From: Treponema sp.
GTDB lineage: Bacteria > Spirochaetota > Spirochaetia > Treponematales > Breznakiellaceae
Assembly (NCBI GenBank): GCA_031258305.1
Contig: JAIRNA010000109.1
Location: 1-32,073, forward strand
Direction of reading: 5' to 3'
Length of the DNA stretch: 32,073 bases
Translations under genes and position numbers: made by a program
Shown here: in pieces, positions 1 through 9,385 of the stretch
Layout: the number at the start of each line of letters is the position of its first letter
Numbering within the stretch: the first letter of the stretch is position 1
The notes under the pieces: model-generated
The model's input: only the letters and a program-made list of their open reading frames with translations
What the model was told of the DNA's origin: nothing
Databases searched by the model: none

Positions 1-279
1 TGTGTCAAGCACTAGGGTAACTTTTTTCGCTTCGAGGAAGGCACCCCCGTTTCTATCCCCAAATTCTAAGTTTTCAACCACTACATGCCCGACAAGCGGG
101 ACATAGTACGCCCGGTCAATGCTCCATATGTCTTCGGGAATCCCCGCTTCGGCGAGAGCCTCTCCGATCCTCGCTTCCACTACTTTTGATGTAGCAAGGG
201 GGATCACAACAAAGAGTACCCCCAACGCTACCACAACAACGGCCGCCGATAGTATCACGATTTTCACGGCTTTATTCAT
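1..279 (-). CDS. Partial CDS (3' end outside window): membrane-anchored protein, AsmA-like N-terminus
   Basis: Reverse-strand frame open from ATG (cat at 277-279) to the window edge: MNKAVKIVILSAAVVVVALGVLFVVIPLATSKVVEARIGEALAEAGIPEDIWSIDRAYYVPLVGHVVVENLEFGDRNGG... One N-terminal TM helix followed by a soluble domain. Confidence 0.6.
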   Translation of the reverse strand, partial: MNKAVKIVILSAAVVVVALGVLFVVIPLATSKVVEARIGEALAEAGIPEDIWSIDRAYYVPLVGHVVVENLEFGDRNGGAFLEAKKVTLVLDT

Positions 280-486
280 GTATTTCTCCTTTTGTAAAAA
301 ATCATTATCTTTCATATACATCTTTTTTTACCATTTGTCAATCATTTTTTATAATATTGTTGTTCATCAGTGATAACTTCACCATAAGATTATTCATAGA
401 AAATTGCATCCCTGATAAAAAAAAGGGGGTGGGAGGGATTTTCGCTGACTATTGATAGTTTTTTCAAAATAATATTCGACAGAGCG

Positions 487-1761
487 ATGGCTATTCACCC
501 CAACCCCACTTGTATTATCTTTAATATTTTACGAAAAAATGCCGATAAGATAGAGATGATAGATACAATACTTTCGGAGCAAATTGTAAACGGACGCAAA
601 TATTCTTCTCCTCTCATAAGTAAAGATGGAACAAAGCAGGTGATTTTCAGTCCGCGGCGGGTGAATACAGACACTAATGTGGTTGTTCAGCGCCAGAGCG
701 TTCATAGACAGCCGATTCTCCATCATCAGTCGAATCAACCTTCGCGTAAGAGTCCCCTGTATCAGCCGAGATCGGCCGTACCGCAAAGGCTATCGGAAAA
801 TCAGTCGGTGAAATCGCCCATCCGAATCCCCGTGTTCTATATCGTTCTCATAGCGGTTGTGCTAATTTTTTCCATAGTTACGCTAACGTGGCAGACTTTG
901 GCGGCGACAAGCAATTTCTTCGATATAGAGCCTGCTATGGACGACAGTCTCGAGGTCTTTATGGCGGATTACGCAGGTCTGACGGAACGTCCCGCAGTGG
1001 GTGAAGATTTTCTCTTGCAGGTGACGGAAACCTTTTCCTTCACTTCCTACACGGTCCAAAGCGGCGACAGCGTATCAAAAATCGCCTCCCAGAACAGCGT
1101 CTCAATGGATGCCATCATAGCGCTCAACAATCTGTCCCAGGCCAATCTTTTACCTGTAGGTAAGGTCATAAAAATTCCCAATATGGACGGCATCCCCTAT
1201 ACGGTGAAGAGCGGCGATACCTATGACAGTATAGCCAAGGCGATGAACGTGCCGCTCTTTGCTATTGTGGACGCCAACGACATTCAGAGTAAAGACGACA
1301 TCGCTCCGGGTAAAGTGCTTTTTATACCGGGCGCACGAATGAGCCGTGAAGCATTCAGAATGGCACTGGGCGATTATTTCATCTGGCCCATCAATAACAA
1401 TCGCATAACTTCTCCTTACGGCTGGCGCACCGACCCAGTAACAGGAAAAGGGCGGCGTGTGCATGAAGGTATAGACCTTGCGGCAACCGTCGGCGTCCCC
1501 ATCAAAGCCGCTATGGATGGGCGCGTAGTCGCCGCAAGCATCGACCCAGTCTACGGAAAATACATCATTATTTCGCACCCCAATGGTCTCCAAACCCTCT
1601 ACGCTCATATGAACGCCTTCGCGGTAAAAGATGGAAATTACGTCTACCAAGGCACCAAAATCGGTGAAGTCGGCGCGACCGGCTACGTCACGGGCCCACA
1701 TCTCCACTTTGGCGTCTACAAAAACGGTAAGTCTGTCAACCCGCTTATCTATCTGAAGTAG
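487..1761 (+). CDS. LysM-domain M23 family metallopeptidase (murein endopeptidase-like)
   Basis: Two LysM motifs (YTVQSGDSVSKIASQNSVSMDAIIALNNL, YTVKSGDTYDSIAKAMNVPL) and M23 motifs (HEGIDLAA, GPHLHFGVYKNG); one TM helix. The exact start is uncertain. Confidence 0.92.
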   Translation: MAIHPNPTCIIFNILRKNADKIEMIDTILSEQIVNGRKYSSPLISKDGTKQVIFSPRRVNTDTNVVVQRQSVHRQPILHHQSNQPSRKSPLYQPRSAVPQRLSENQSVKSPIRIPVFYIVLIAVVLIFSIVTLTWQTLAATSNFFDIEPAMDDSLEVFMADYAGLTERPAVGEDFLLQVTETFSFTSYTVQSGDSVSKIASQNSVSMDAIIALNNLSQANLLPVGKVIKIPNMDGIPYTVKSGDTYDSIAKAMNVPLFAIVDANDIQSKDDIAPGKVLFIPGARMSREAFRMALGDYFIWPINNNRITSPYGWRTDPVTGKGRRVHEGIDLAATVGVPIKAAMDGRVVAASIDPVYGKYIIISHPNGLQTLYAHMNAFAVKDGNYVYQGTKIGEVGATGYVTGPHLHFGVYKNGKSVNPLIYLK

Positions 1762-2833
1762 TCTCCTGTCTTTTTATTCTATCCGTGAACATCGTCCGCT
1801 TGATGAGAATGCCATGGGCTTTGAATATGGTTTTAATAGCCCATTCTATTTCAAAGCGAGGCGGATTCATCGGCAGAACAAAATGCCGCGCTTGGGAAAA
1901 GGCATAGTTATAGGTTTCCATTGGTTCTCCATTCCAATCCACAACGAGTTCGAGGAAGTCGCTGACAAGACCCGCGAGGTTTTCGCCCGGAGCCGCGGTT
2001 GTTTGGTTTAAAGTAGCGAGAGTCCTGAAGTATCTTTCGCGGAACTCCGAATTCTCCTTGAGTAATTTTGAAGCATTTGGCTGAAGATACTGGTATAAAC
2101 CAAATTCTTCGAGGCTTTCAGCGATTTTCACCGCGCTTGAAGAGCGAATAATCTTGAAAATCTCTTCGGTAAGCCGTGAATGTGAGATGCCTGCCAGTAG
2201 TTTCGACTGCTGACGGATTTTCAGACTCAGACTGGCAGGGAGAGAGAAACCCGTTGTCGCCGCATATTTCACCGCCCGAATCATACGCACCGGGTCGTCA
2301 ACGAATATAGTTTTAAGTGAAATGAGGGGACGAATCTGTCTTTTTTTTATATCGTCCATGCCCCCCACGTAATCCACCACGAGCTGTTCGCATGGGTCGT
2401 AGAACAACGCATTTATGGAGAAGTCGCGGCGTAAAACGTCTTCTTCTATAGTACCGAAGATGTTGCCTGTGGGACCTTCTTTTATGGAACGGAAAGTGGC
2501 AACTTCGAATATTTTTTCGCCAATCGACACATGGACAAGACGGAATCTATTTCCGATAACACGGGCATTACGGAACAGCTTCTTGATTTGGCTGGGGCTT
2601 GCCGCGCTTACTATATCGAAATCCTTTGGTTTTTTACCGAGGATGAGGTCGCGGACAGCTCCGCCTACGATGTAAGTCTCATAACCGGCCAAAGCCAACC
2701 TCTCCACTATGTACATAGCATCATTATCGACATCAGCACGGTCTACACCGTGTTCATCTTGGGTATAAACAACCGCTTTTTTTACGGGTTTCTTATTTTT
2801 TTTTGTCTTTTCTATAGAATAACGAAAACGCAC
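1745..2833 (-). CDS. pcnB: Poly(A) polymerase / CCA-adding family nucleotidyltransferase
   Basis: YETYIVGGAVRDLILGKKPKDFDIVSAASPSQIKKLFRNARVIGNRFRLVHV and RRDFSINALFYDP are class II nucleotidyltransferase hallmarks. GTG start with an AAGGG Shine-Dalgarno. Confidence 0.88.
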   Translation of the reverse strand: MRFRYSIEKTKKNKKPVKKAVVYTQDEHGVDRADVDNDAMYIVERLALAGYETYIVGGAVRDLILGKKPKDFDIVSAASPSQIKKLFRNARVIGNRFRLVHVSIGEKIFEVATFRSIKEGPTGNIFGTIEEDVLRRDFSINALFYDPCEQLVVDYVGGMDDIKKRQIRPLISLKTIFVDDPVRMIRAVKYAATTGFSLPASLSLKIRQQSKLLAGISHSRLTEEIFKIIRSSSAVKIAESLEEFGLYQYLQPNASKLLKENSEFRERYFRTLATLNQTTAAPGENLAGLVSDFLELVVDWNGEPMETYNYAFSQARHFVLPMNPPRFEIEWAIKTIFKAHGILIKRTMFTDRIKRQETTSDR

Positions 2834-2897
2834 AAATAACCCTTCTTTTAAGAGGATAGTTAGTACGAATAGCGAATGGTATTATTGTTCGTGAATT

Positions 2898-3920
2898 TTA
2901 CGTCGTCTTTTTTAATTGTTCACTATCAACTATTCCTTGTTCACTATTCATTCCCTCGCAGTGCCGCAGTATCCAATCAATAAGATTGCCGATAACTTCT
3001 TCACGGTTAGTTTCATTCAAAGTTTCGTGCCGTGCGTTCGGGTAAAGCACAAATTCAAGGTCGTGGATAACCATTTCACGGTAGGTATTCACGAGTTTGG
3101 TGGGACTTTCCCCCATATCGCCTACCGGGTCAGAACTGCCGGCAAATACGTAAATTGGAAGATTAGGACGAATCTTATTTATAAAGGATGGCTTGTGTAT
3201 ACGGTTCAATATCACGGCGAGATCGCGATAAAAGCCCGCAGAACAACGTTTTCCGCTCAAAGGGTCGTTGAAATAAGCATCAACTTCCTTCGTATCGCGT
3301 GAAAGCCAGTCAAAAGGCGTTCTGTTTGGCTGAAACGGCCTGCTGAAGGGTCCATCCGCAAAGGCATAGGCAAGCGCCGAGGGTTTTCTGCATCCATTGA
3401 GCGCCGCAATCAACCGCATAACTATCTCGCTTACCGCAATTTTGAGTCCATCAGGTCCTCTTGTCCCAGACAGAATACAACCTGCAAGAGTATTTTGAGA
3501 ATAAGTCTCGATGTAATTTTGAGCGAGGAATGAACCCCAAGAATGACCAAGTAAGAACAAAGGAATGTTAGGACAGGTCTTTATGATGGTATTATTGATG
3601 AATTCGATATCAGCCGTAACAATGGCTAACCCGTCAGCATCTGCACAATGTCCGAGAAGTCCGCCTTTTTCCGGAGGATTTACAGCAATGTCCGCTGTTT
3701 TTCCATGTCCTCGCATATCGGCGGACCAAACCTCTATGCCCGCCGCGCACAAACAAAACGCAACCCTCTCATAACGTCCCGAATGTTCCGCCATCCCGTG
3801 AACGATATTCAAAACGGCGCGGGAATTTTGAGGAATCCAGCGTCTAACAAAGAGTTTTGCTCCATCGTTGGCGGTCAACCATAAAGTTTCTGCCGCCACG
3901 CTATCTTTTGATTCATACAT
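2898..3920 (-). CDS. Alpha/beta hydrolase (monoacylglycerol lipase-like, serine aminopeptidase S33 family)
   Basis: VLNIVHGMAEHSGRYERVA, WSADMRGHGKT, LLGHSWGSFLAQNY (GHSWG nucleophile elbow), YPNARHETLNE. Start set to ATG at 3918-3920; the longer ORF to 4064 runs into tRNA-Tyr. Confidence 0.88.
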   Translation of the reverse strand: MYESKDSVAAETLWLTANDGAKLFVRRWIPQNSRAVLNIVHGMAEHSGRYERVAFCLCAAGIEVWSADMRGHGKTADIAVNPPEKGGLLGHCADADGLAIVTADIEFINNTIIKTCPNIPLFLLGHSWGSFLAQNYIETYSQNTLAGCILSGTRGPDGLKIAVSEIVMRLIAALNGCRKPSALAYAFADGPFSRPFQPNRTPFDWLSRDTKEVDAYFNDPLSGKRCSAGFYRDLAVILNRIHKPSFINKIRPNLPIYVFAGSSDPVGDMGESPTKLVNTYREMVIHDLEFVLYPNARHETLNETNREEVIGNLIDWILRHCEGMNSEQGIVDSEQLKKTT

Positions 3921-3973
3921 ACTATACTTAACTTTTTCATTTAGTCGTTTCAGAAAACGAGATTTGAAAATAT

Positions 3974-4055
3974 TGGGGAGTGAAGGATTCGAACCTACGA
4001 AGGCTGAGCCAACAGATTTACAGTCTGCCCCCTTTGACCGCTCGGGAAACTCCCC
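3974..4055 (-). tRNA. tRNA-Tyr (anticodon GTA), class II with long variable arm, no encoded CCA
   Basis: Reverse complement GGGGAGTTTCCCGAGCGGTCAAAGGGGGCAGACTGTAAATCTGTTGGCTCAGCCTTCGTAGGTTCGAATCCTTCACTCCCCA; acceptor GGGGAGT/ACTCCCC, GTTCGAATC T-loop, GTA anticodon. Confidence 0.97.
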
Positions 4056-4077
4056 TTTTGCCATCTCTCACACAGCG

Positions 4078-4150
4078 AGCCATCTCCCGGAATCGAACCG
4101 GAGACCTCATGATTACAAGTCAAGTGCTCTACCAGCTGAGCTAAGATGGC
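4078..4150 (-). tRNA. tRNA-Thr (anticodon TGT)
   Basis: Reverse complement GCCATCTTAGCTCAGCTGGTAGAGCACTTGACTTGTAATCATGAGGTCTCCGGTTCGATTCCGGGAGATGGCT; acceptor GCCATCT/AGATGGC, anticodon loop CTTGTAA. Confidence 0.97.
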
Positions 4151-4168
4151 TTAATACATACTTATAAT

Positions 4169-4197
4169 AACATACCGTATAGAAAGAATTTTGTCAA
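4169..4197 (-). promoter_or_regulatory. Sigma-70 type promoter of the tRNA-Thr/Tyr unit
   Basis: Reverse strand TTGACA (4192-4197), 17 bp, TATGTT (4169-4174); predicted start about 11 nt before the tRNA 5' end. Confidence 0.75.
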
Positions 4198-4296
4198 GCG
4201 GGTATGTTGAAAAAACGACAAACGTTTCCCAAATTTTTAATGGTAAAAATATTGCTTGGCGTGGATTTTTCTGTACCGTCTGTAGGTTCCTTTTCG

Positions 4297-5178
4297 TTAA
4301 GACACACCGACCAAAGCGAGGGCGAAGTCGGTTATTTTCTGGAAGTTCCGTGGAGTGAGCGTTTCGTAACGGTCGCCGGGTCCATTTATAGAGAGCCATG
4401 TCTTGGGGATAAAGTCCTTTTCTACTCCGTCTTGTTCACTAACCAGTGCGTCAGCAAGCTCGGGTCTCAGGCGCAGAAGCGAGGCAAGTTCGGACGCTTC
4501 GGACGCAGGGAGAACCGTGATAGTCTGGGCCGCAAGGCCGGCGCGGAAAAAACCCGCATCATCGGAGAATGGAGTCGGTACGAGAAGCACCCGCTCAAGA
4601 CGGATGTTCCGCGCCGCGACGAGAGAACGCTCCCGCATTTGCGCCACGAGATGGCGTGAGCGGGCGAAACCTGTGCTATCCTCGTTCTGCAAGAGATGAT
4701 CGACCGCCGTAGAAATGATGAGCGTGTCGCCCACACCGCAACAATCAAAAATGAAAATATGAGTCTTATCAAGGATCCCTTCCTTTAAGAATTTTGCCAG
4801 TGAATAAGAACCTTGCTCCTTGAGGCTTGCCCCGCAGGAAAGTTCCTCTTTATCGGTGAATATGACGAGCCAACTGCCGATATTCCCTCTTTTGAGCGTC
4901 AACGCCGCCTTGACAAGCTCGAAAACCGCGACACTATTGTCGTTTGCGCCCGGACTGTCCTTAACACGGTCATAGTGGGCAACTAAAACAGTCTTGCAGT
5001 TCGCCATTTTTCGTAGAACAGCCTCAGGCGGATACCCAAGCATCGCAATGACAGGCTCAAAAATCACCTCTTCAGGATAAATAAAAAAGTGTCTGTTTCC
5101 ATCGATTCTGATTACAATGAACTTCAAATTAAGCTCTTCGAGGAGGATTTTCAGAATTGCGAACCTGTCCACGCCCAA
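4297..5178 (-). CDS. M28 family metallopeptidase-like protein (true start may lie upstream of 5178)
   Basis: VLVAHYDRVKDSPGANDNSVAVFELVKAA, TDKEELSCGASLKEQGS, FDCCGVGDTLIIST and PFSDDAGFFRAGL match the M28 layout (HxD, GAxDN, EE). Confidence 0.75.
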   Translation of the reverse strand: MGVDRFAILKILLEELNLKFIVIRIDGNRHFFIYPEEVIFEPVIAMLGYPPEAVLRKMANCKTVLVAHYDRVKDSPGANDNSVAVFELVKAALTLKRGNIGSWLVIFTDKEELSCGASLKEQGSYSLAKFLKEGILDKTHIFIFDCCGVGDTLIISTAVDHLLQNEDSTGFARSRHLVAQMRERSLVAARNIRLERVLLVPTPFSDDAGFFRAGLAAQTITVLPASEASELASLLRLRPELADALVSEQDGVEKDFIPKTWLSINGPGDRYETLTPRNFQKITDFALALVGVS

Positions 5179-5443
5179 AGCGATAAATTCCTTGAAACGA
5201 TGATAAGGGATTTCACGGGGAAAATCATCCTTTATATGTTTATTCTTTAGGTTTTTAATGTTTCTAATAACTCCTCAAGCCGATTATAACCAGAAAAATA
5301 AGATTATGCAAGCAACTTGGAGATGAATGATTTAAAGGCGTCAGCGTAGTATAGTAGATAACTCGAAAGCACAGTGTTGTATTTTTATGTCGTGTCATCG
5401 ATAAAAATTTAAAGTAAATACATTTATCCTGTAATGGTACCCC

Positions 5444-5472
5444 TTGCATAAAAATCGTCAAATAGATATACT
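5444..5472 (+). promoter_or_regulatory. Promoter of the amino-acid ABC operon
   Basis: TTGCAT (5444-5449), 17 bp, TATACT (5467-5472); then aaggagg and ATG 5495. Confidence 0.65.
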
Positions 5473-5494
5473 CCCAGATTAAGGAGGAAATTAA

Positions 5495-6349
5495 ATGAAG
5501 AAAAGAATCATGTTCTTCGCTTTTTCCACTGCCGTTATACTTTTGTCGGTAGTTACGGGGCTGTCTTCCTGTCAAAAGAAGACAGCCGTCTCTAATTCGG
5601 AAGTTAGTTCCGCGGCGGAGGCGCCCATCCAGACCATCAAGCCCGGAGTCTTGCTCATTGGAATGGAAATTGGGTATCCGCCTATGGAATATCTTGACGC
5701 GGATGGTAAAACGCCTATAGGTTTTGACGTCAGTATGGGGAAAATCATTGCGGAACGAATGGGACTGAAACCTGAGTATGTGGATACGGCGTGGGATGGA
5801 ATATTTGCCGGTGTAGAAACCGGTAAATATGACTGCATTATGTCTGCGGTTACGATAACGGCTGAACGACTCGCCAACTACAACTTCACCAAGCCCTACA
5901 TCGGAAACGCTCAAGCTCTCGTCCTGCTAAAGGGTTCTACAATCACGGCAAGATCGCCGGAGGAACTCGGAGGACTCGAAGTAGCGTATCAGGCGGAGAC
6001 AACGACTGATATCTATATGACGAAGCTTGCGAAAGACGGCTTGCAATTCACCGAACGTGAATACGACAAGGTTCTCAACTGCTTTGATGAGCTGAAATTG
6101 GGCCGTGTGGATGCCATAGTGTGCGATAGTCTTGTCGCGTTTGACTACATTGCGCCCGCAGATTCGCCTTTCGAGATAGTGTGGCAGGGAAACGCTGATG
6201 AAACCTTTGGTATATGTCTCAAGAAAGGAAACGACGTGCTTACCGCGGCGATAGACGAGACGCTCGATTCTATGTTCGCCGACGGCACCATGCTCAAGAT
6301 TTCCCAAGATGTGTTCAAGATGGATATGGTTAGTGCGGCAAGAAAATAA
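5495..6349 (+). CDS. Polar amino-acid ABC transporter substrate-binding lipoprotein (SBP_bac_3)
   Basis: Lipobox LSSC; GMEIGYPPMEYLDADGKTPIGFDVSMGKIIAERMGLKPEYVDTAWDGIFAGVETGKYDCIMSAVTIT. Confidence 0.93.
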   Translation: MKKRIMFFAFSTAVILLSVVTGLSSCQKKTAVSNSEVSSAAEAPIQTIKPGVLLIGMEIGYPPMEYLDADGKTPIGFDVSMGKIIAERMGLKPEYVDTAWDGIFAGVETGKYDCIMSAVTITAERLANYNFTKPYIGNAQALVLLKGSTITARSPEELGGLEVAYQAETTTDIYMTKLAKDGLQFTEREYDKVLNCFDELKLGRVDAIVCDSLVAFDYIAPADSPFEIVWQGNADETFGICLKKGNDVLTAAIDETLDSMFADGTMLKISQDVFKMDMVSAARK

Positions 6350-6475
6350 GTGAAAGAGAATTGGGAATTGAGAGCAGATGTATTGTTACTGAAACCCGCT
6401 TGAAATGGACAAGCTTCGGTTGCTGTCAAGAAGTTCCTACTCCTATTCCCAACTCTCAATCGATAAGGGGATATT

Positions 6476-7135
6476 TTGACTTTGTTAAATAAAATTATCG
6501 TGTGGATACCTCAGCTTTTGAAGGGTGCGGAAATTACGATATCGCTTACGTTACTAGCAGTTTCCGCAGGGGTTGTGCTGAGTTTGTTCCTCGCCTTGGG
6601 CAAAATGTCGCATAATGTCGTTTTGAACAAAATTTGCGGCGCTTATGTTTTTTTCTTTAGAGGTACGCCTTTATTGATGCAACTCTATTTCATTTACTAC
6701 GGACTGCCACAGATTACCCCGTTTTTGACCATAAACAACCGTTTTATTGCCGCATTCATCGCTTTCAGCTTGAATTCCGCGGCATATTGCGCGGAAATCA
6801 TCCGTGCGGCGATTCAAAGCATTGATAAAGGGCAATTCGAGGCGTCGCGTGCACTGGGTATGTCTTACGCTCAGACGATGCGATTGGTCATTATTCCTCA
6901 GTCGGTGCGCCGACTCATCCCGCCGGTCGGAAACGAGTTCATTATGATGCTGAAGGATGCCTCTCTGGTGTCGATCATTGCGCTTTCTGATATTACTAAA
7001 GTTACTCGCTCCATCTCATCGTCAGACGCATCGGCGCTCGTCTACATACCTGCTATGATTCTCTATCTAATTATCACCGCAGTCTTCACGTTTGTTTTCC
7101 ACAAACTTGAGAAAAAATACTCGGTTTATGAATAG
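6476..7135 (+). CDS. Amino-acid ABC transporter permease (HisM/GlnP type)
   Basis: FFRGTPLLMQLYFIYYGLP, EIIRAAIQSIDKGQFEASRALGMSYAQTMRLVIIPQSVRRLIPPVGNEFIMMLKDASLVS (EAA loop). TTG start after AAGGGG. Confidence 0.93.
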   Translation: MTLLNKIIVWIPQLLKGAEITISLTLLAVSAGVVLSLFLALGKMSHNVVLNKICGAYVFFFRGTPLLMQLYFIYYGLPQITPFLTINNRFIAAFIAFSLNSAAYCAEIIRAAIQSIDKGQFEASRALGMSYAQTMRLVIIPQSVRRLIPPVGNEFIMMLKDASLVSIIALSDITKVTRSISSSDASALVYIPAMILYLIITAVFTFVFHKLEKKYSVYE

Positions 7136-7153
7136 AAAGTGGGGAGAATGATA

Positions 7154-7930
7154 ATGGCAAAAACAATGGTTAAAACGATCGATGTTGACAAGACGTTTCA
7201 CGGGACAAAGGGCCCACTCCACGTCTTGAAGAATGTCTCTCTTGATGTGTCAGCGAAAGAGGTTGTGTGTATTATAGGTCCCTCGGGCGCAGGAAAATCA
7301 ACGTATCTACGGTCCCTAAACCGCCTCGAGGACATTGATTCTGGACAAATCTACATTGATGGTAAACTGCTCTTCGATTGTGAAAATGGCGTGAATAAAG
7401 TAAAGATGCCAGCGGCCGAACGAAGCGCAGCGCTTCTGGAAGTAGGCATGGTATTTCAGCGGTTCAATCTTTTCCCGCACAAGACTGCACTCGAAAATGT
7501 TATGTTGTCTTTGGTACATGTGCGGAAAATCCCATCAAGCATCGCCCGCGAAAAGGCGCTGATCCTGCTCGAAAAAGTGGGACTCGCAGATAAGATGGAT
7601 GCCTATCCGGCGCAATTATCGGGTGGACAACAGCAACGGGTTGCCATAGCGCGTGCTCTTGCAATGGAGCCAAAAATTATGCTCTTCGACGAGCCGACCT
7701 CTGCATTGGATCCGGAACTCGTCGGCGAAGTACTTGCTGTGATGAAGGGACTTGCCCAAGCAGGCATGACCATGCTCGTGGTAACGCATGAAATGGGATT
7801 CGCCCGCGAAGTCGCCGATAAGGTAGTATTTATGTTCGATGGCGCTATCCTCGAAATAAACACTCCGCAGAAGATATTCTCCGCGCCCGACAGCGAAAGA
7901 ACACGTCAGTTCTTGCAAAGCGTGTTGTAG
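7154..7930 (+). CDS. Amino-acid ABC transporter ATP-binding protein (GlnQ-like)
   Basis: Walker [10 protein letters not shown], signature [47 protein letters not shown]. Start chosen by the GGGGAG Shine-Dalgarno spacing. Confidence 0.94.
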   Translation: MAKTMVKTIDVDKTFHGTKGPLHVLKNVSLDVSAKEVVCIIGPSGAGKSTYLRSLNRLEDIDSGQIYIDGKLLFDCENGVNKVKMPAAERSAALLEVGMVFQRFNLFPHKTALENVMLSLVHVRKIPSSIAREKALILLEKVGLADKMDAYPAQLSGGQQQRVAIARALAMEPKIMLFDEPTSALDPELVGEVLAVMKGLAQAGMTMLVVTHEMGFAREVADKVVFMFDGAILEINTPQKIFSAPDSERTRQFLQSVL

Positions 7931-8074
7931 TAAGTTCTGAAGAGGATTTTAAAGTATGAGAGGCGAGGGAACGGCGTTATAATAGTTGGAACATGTCGGG
8001 TGATGGAAACGTATTTCCCTCAACTTCGTTTGTTTATTTATCATACTTTTCAGAACGCCAGCAAATTTTTATCT

Positions 8075-9322
8075 ATGCGAAAATATTTTGTGATAATTTT
8101 TGTCTTCTTTATATTCTCGTGTTCGGTCTTTGACTCAAAAACTATAATGATTTGGACCGATAAGCCTGAGTTTGCCCTTTACGCGCAGGCTTTTAATGCG
8201 AGTCAAGCCGAGTACAAGGCGGAAGTCCGGTATTTTGAATTTCCGAGTCAACAGCTTTTGAACTCAACCGAACGTCCTGACATCGTGGCGGCAAGCTGGC
8301 TCAAAAGCGCGTCTACGAGAACCTTCTTCGCCCCATTGGACGCTTTGTTCACTCAGAAAATCGTAAGCGAAGACAGCTTTTATCCGAAATTACTTGAGCC
8401 GGGCGTCATAGAAGGAGAACAATACCTCCTACCTGTGTCATTCAACGTTCCCGCTATGGTTTTTGCCCAAAGCAACACGGTTTCTTCAAATTTTACCATC
8501 AATGTGGATGAGATAAAAGAGAAAGGGAAAGCCTATAATCGAATGATGCGGGGCGATTATACCAGAATGGGTTTTTCACCTGACTGGAATGATGATTTTC
8601 TCTTTATAAGCGCGGTTCTCCATAACGCTCAATTCAGGGAAGGTACGGAAGGAACCCTACAGAGCGCCCCTCTTATGTGGAATGAAGACGCAATGAGGTC
8701 AGCCCTTGACTTTAACAAGACTTGGATACTGGAGGCAAATTCCGGCGCCCGAGCTGTGGATGATTTTTCGTTTAAGTACTTTTTCGATACGCCGTCAAAA
8801 AGAATAGCCCAGGGGCGAGTCCTTTTCTCGTATATGAACAGCGCCGAATTTTTCACTCTCGACAGTGAAGTACGTTCCATTCTTGATTTTCGGTGGCTTT
8901 CAGAAAATAATAGCATCCCTCTCATAGAAGGCTCGGTGTATTACGGCATATACAGCGAAACAAAGGCGAATAACGGAACGGTGGCGTTCACCCAATGGTT
9001 TTTCCAACCTGAAACCCAGCGCCGAATCTTAGAGAAGAGCAGGGATCTTCAGCTAAACGAGACAGGTTTTGGCATAGCGGGCGGCTTCTCAAGTCTCCGT
9101 AACGTTACCGAAGATATTTTCCCCCGCTTTTACTCGAGCCTCTTAGGACATATACCACCGGATGCCTTCCTCGCTCCACCAGCTATCCTTCCTTATGACT
9201 GGCCCCAACTCAAGGAAAGGGTGATTCTCCCATTTATGCGTGAATACATCAGGGCTGAAAACTCATCGGATATCCGTCCTCTGGATAAACGGGTGTCCGA
9301 CTGGTACAGAATTAACAAGTAG
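8075..9322 (+). CDS. Extracellular solute-binding lipoprotein (family 1-like)
   Basis: Lipobox-like FIFSC; KTIMIWTDKPEFALYAQAFNASQAEYKAEVRYF; overall solute-binding fold pattern. The longer ORF starts at 8000. Confidence 0.7.
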   Translation: MRKYFVIIFVFFIFSCSVFDSKTIMIWTDKPEFALYAQAFNASQAEYKAEVRYFEFPSQQLLNSTERPDIVAASWLKSASTRTFFAPLDALFTQKIVSEDSFYPKLLEPGVIEGEQYLLPVSFNVPAMVFAQSNTVSSNFTINVDEIKEKGKAYNRMMRGDYTRMGFSPDWNDDFLFISAVLHNAQFREGTEGTLQSAPLMWNEDAMRSALDFNKTWILEANSGARAVDDFSFKYFFDTPSKRIAQGRVLFSYMNSAEFFTLDSEVRSILDFRWLSENNSIPLIEGSVYYGIYSETKANNGTVAFTQWFFQPETQRRILEKSRDLQLNETGFGIAGGFSSLRNVTEDIFPRFYSSLLGHIPPDAFLAPPAILPYDWPQLKERVILPFMREYIRAENSSDIRPLDKRVSDWYRINK

Positions 9323-9373
9323 AAAGTAAGGAATAGAGTTTGTTGTCTAAACACAACCTCTATTTCCTAATTT
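9323..9373 (+). repeat. Intergenic stem-loop (AAGTAAGGAATAGAGTTTGTTG / ACACAACCTCTATTTCCTAATTT)
   Basis: Imperfect inverted repeat of about 20 bp immediately before the hisB ribosome-binding site. Confidence 0.7.
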
Positions 9374-9385
9374 AAGGAGATAACT

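Noticed and set aside
119-373. 84-aa + strand ORF
   Set aside because: Antisense to the better-supported reverse CDS (1-279) with TM and typical coding composition.
1150-1707. 185-aa reverse ORF
   Set aside because: Lies entirely antisense inside the LysM/M23 gene, with no recognisable motif.
5264-5914. 216-aa reverse ORF overlapping the substrate-binding protein gene
   Set aside because: Mostly antisense to a well-supported gene; low-quality composition.
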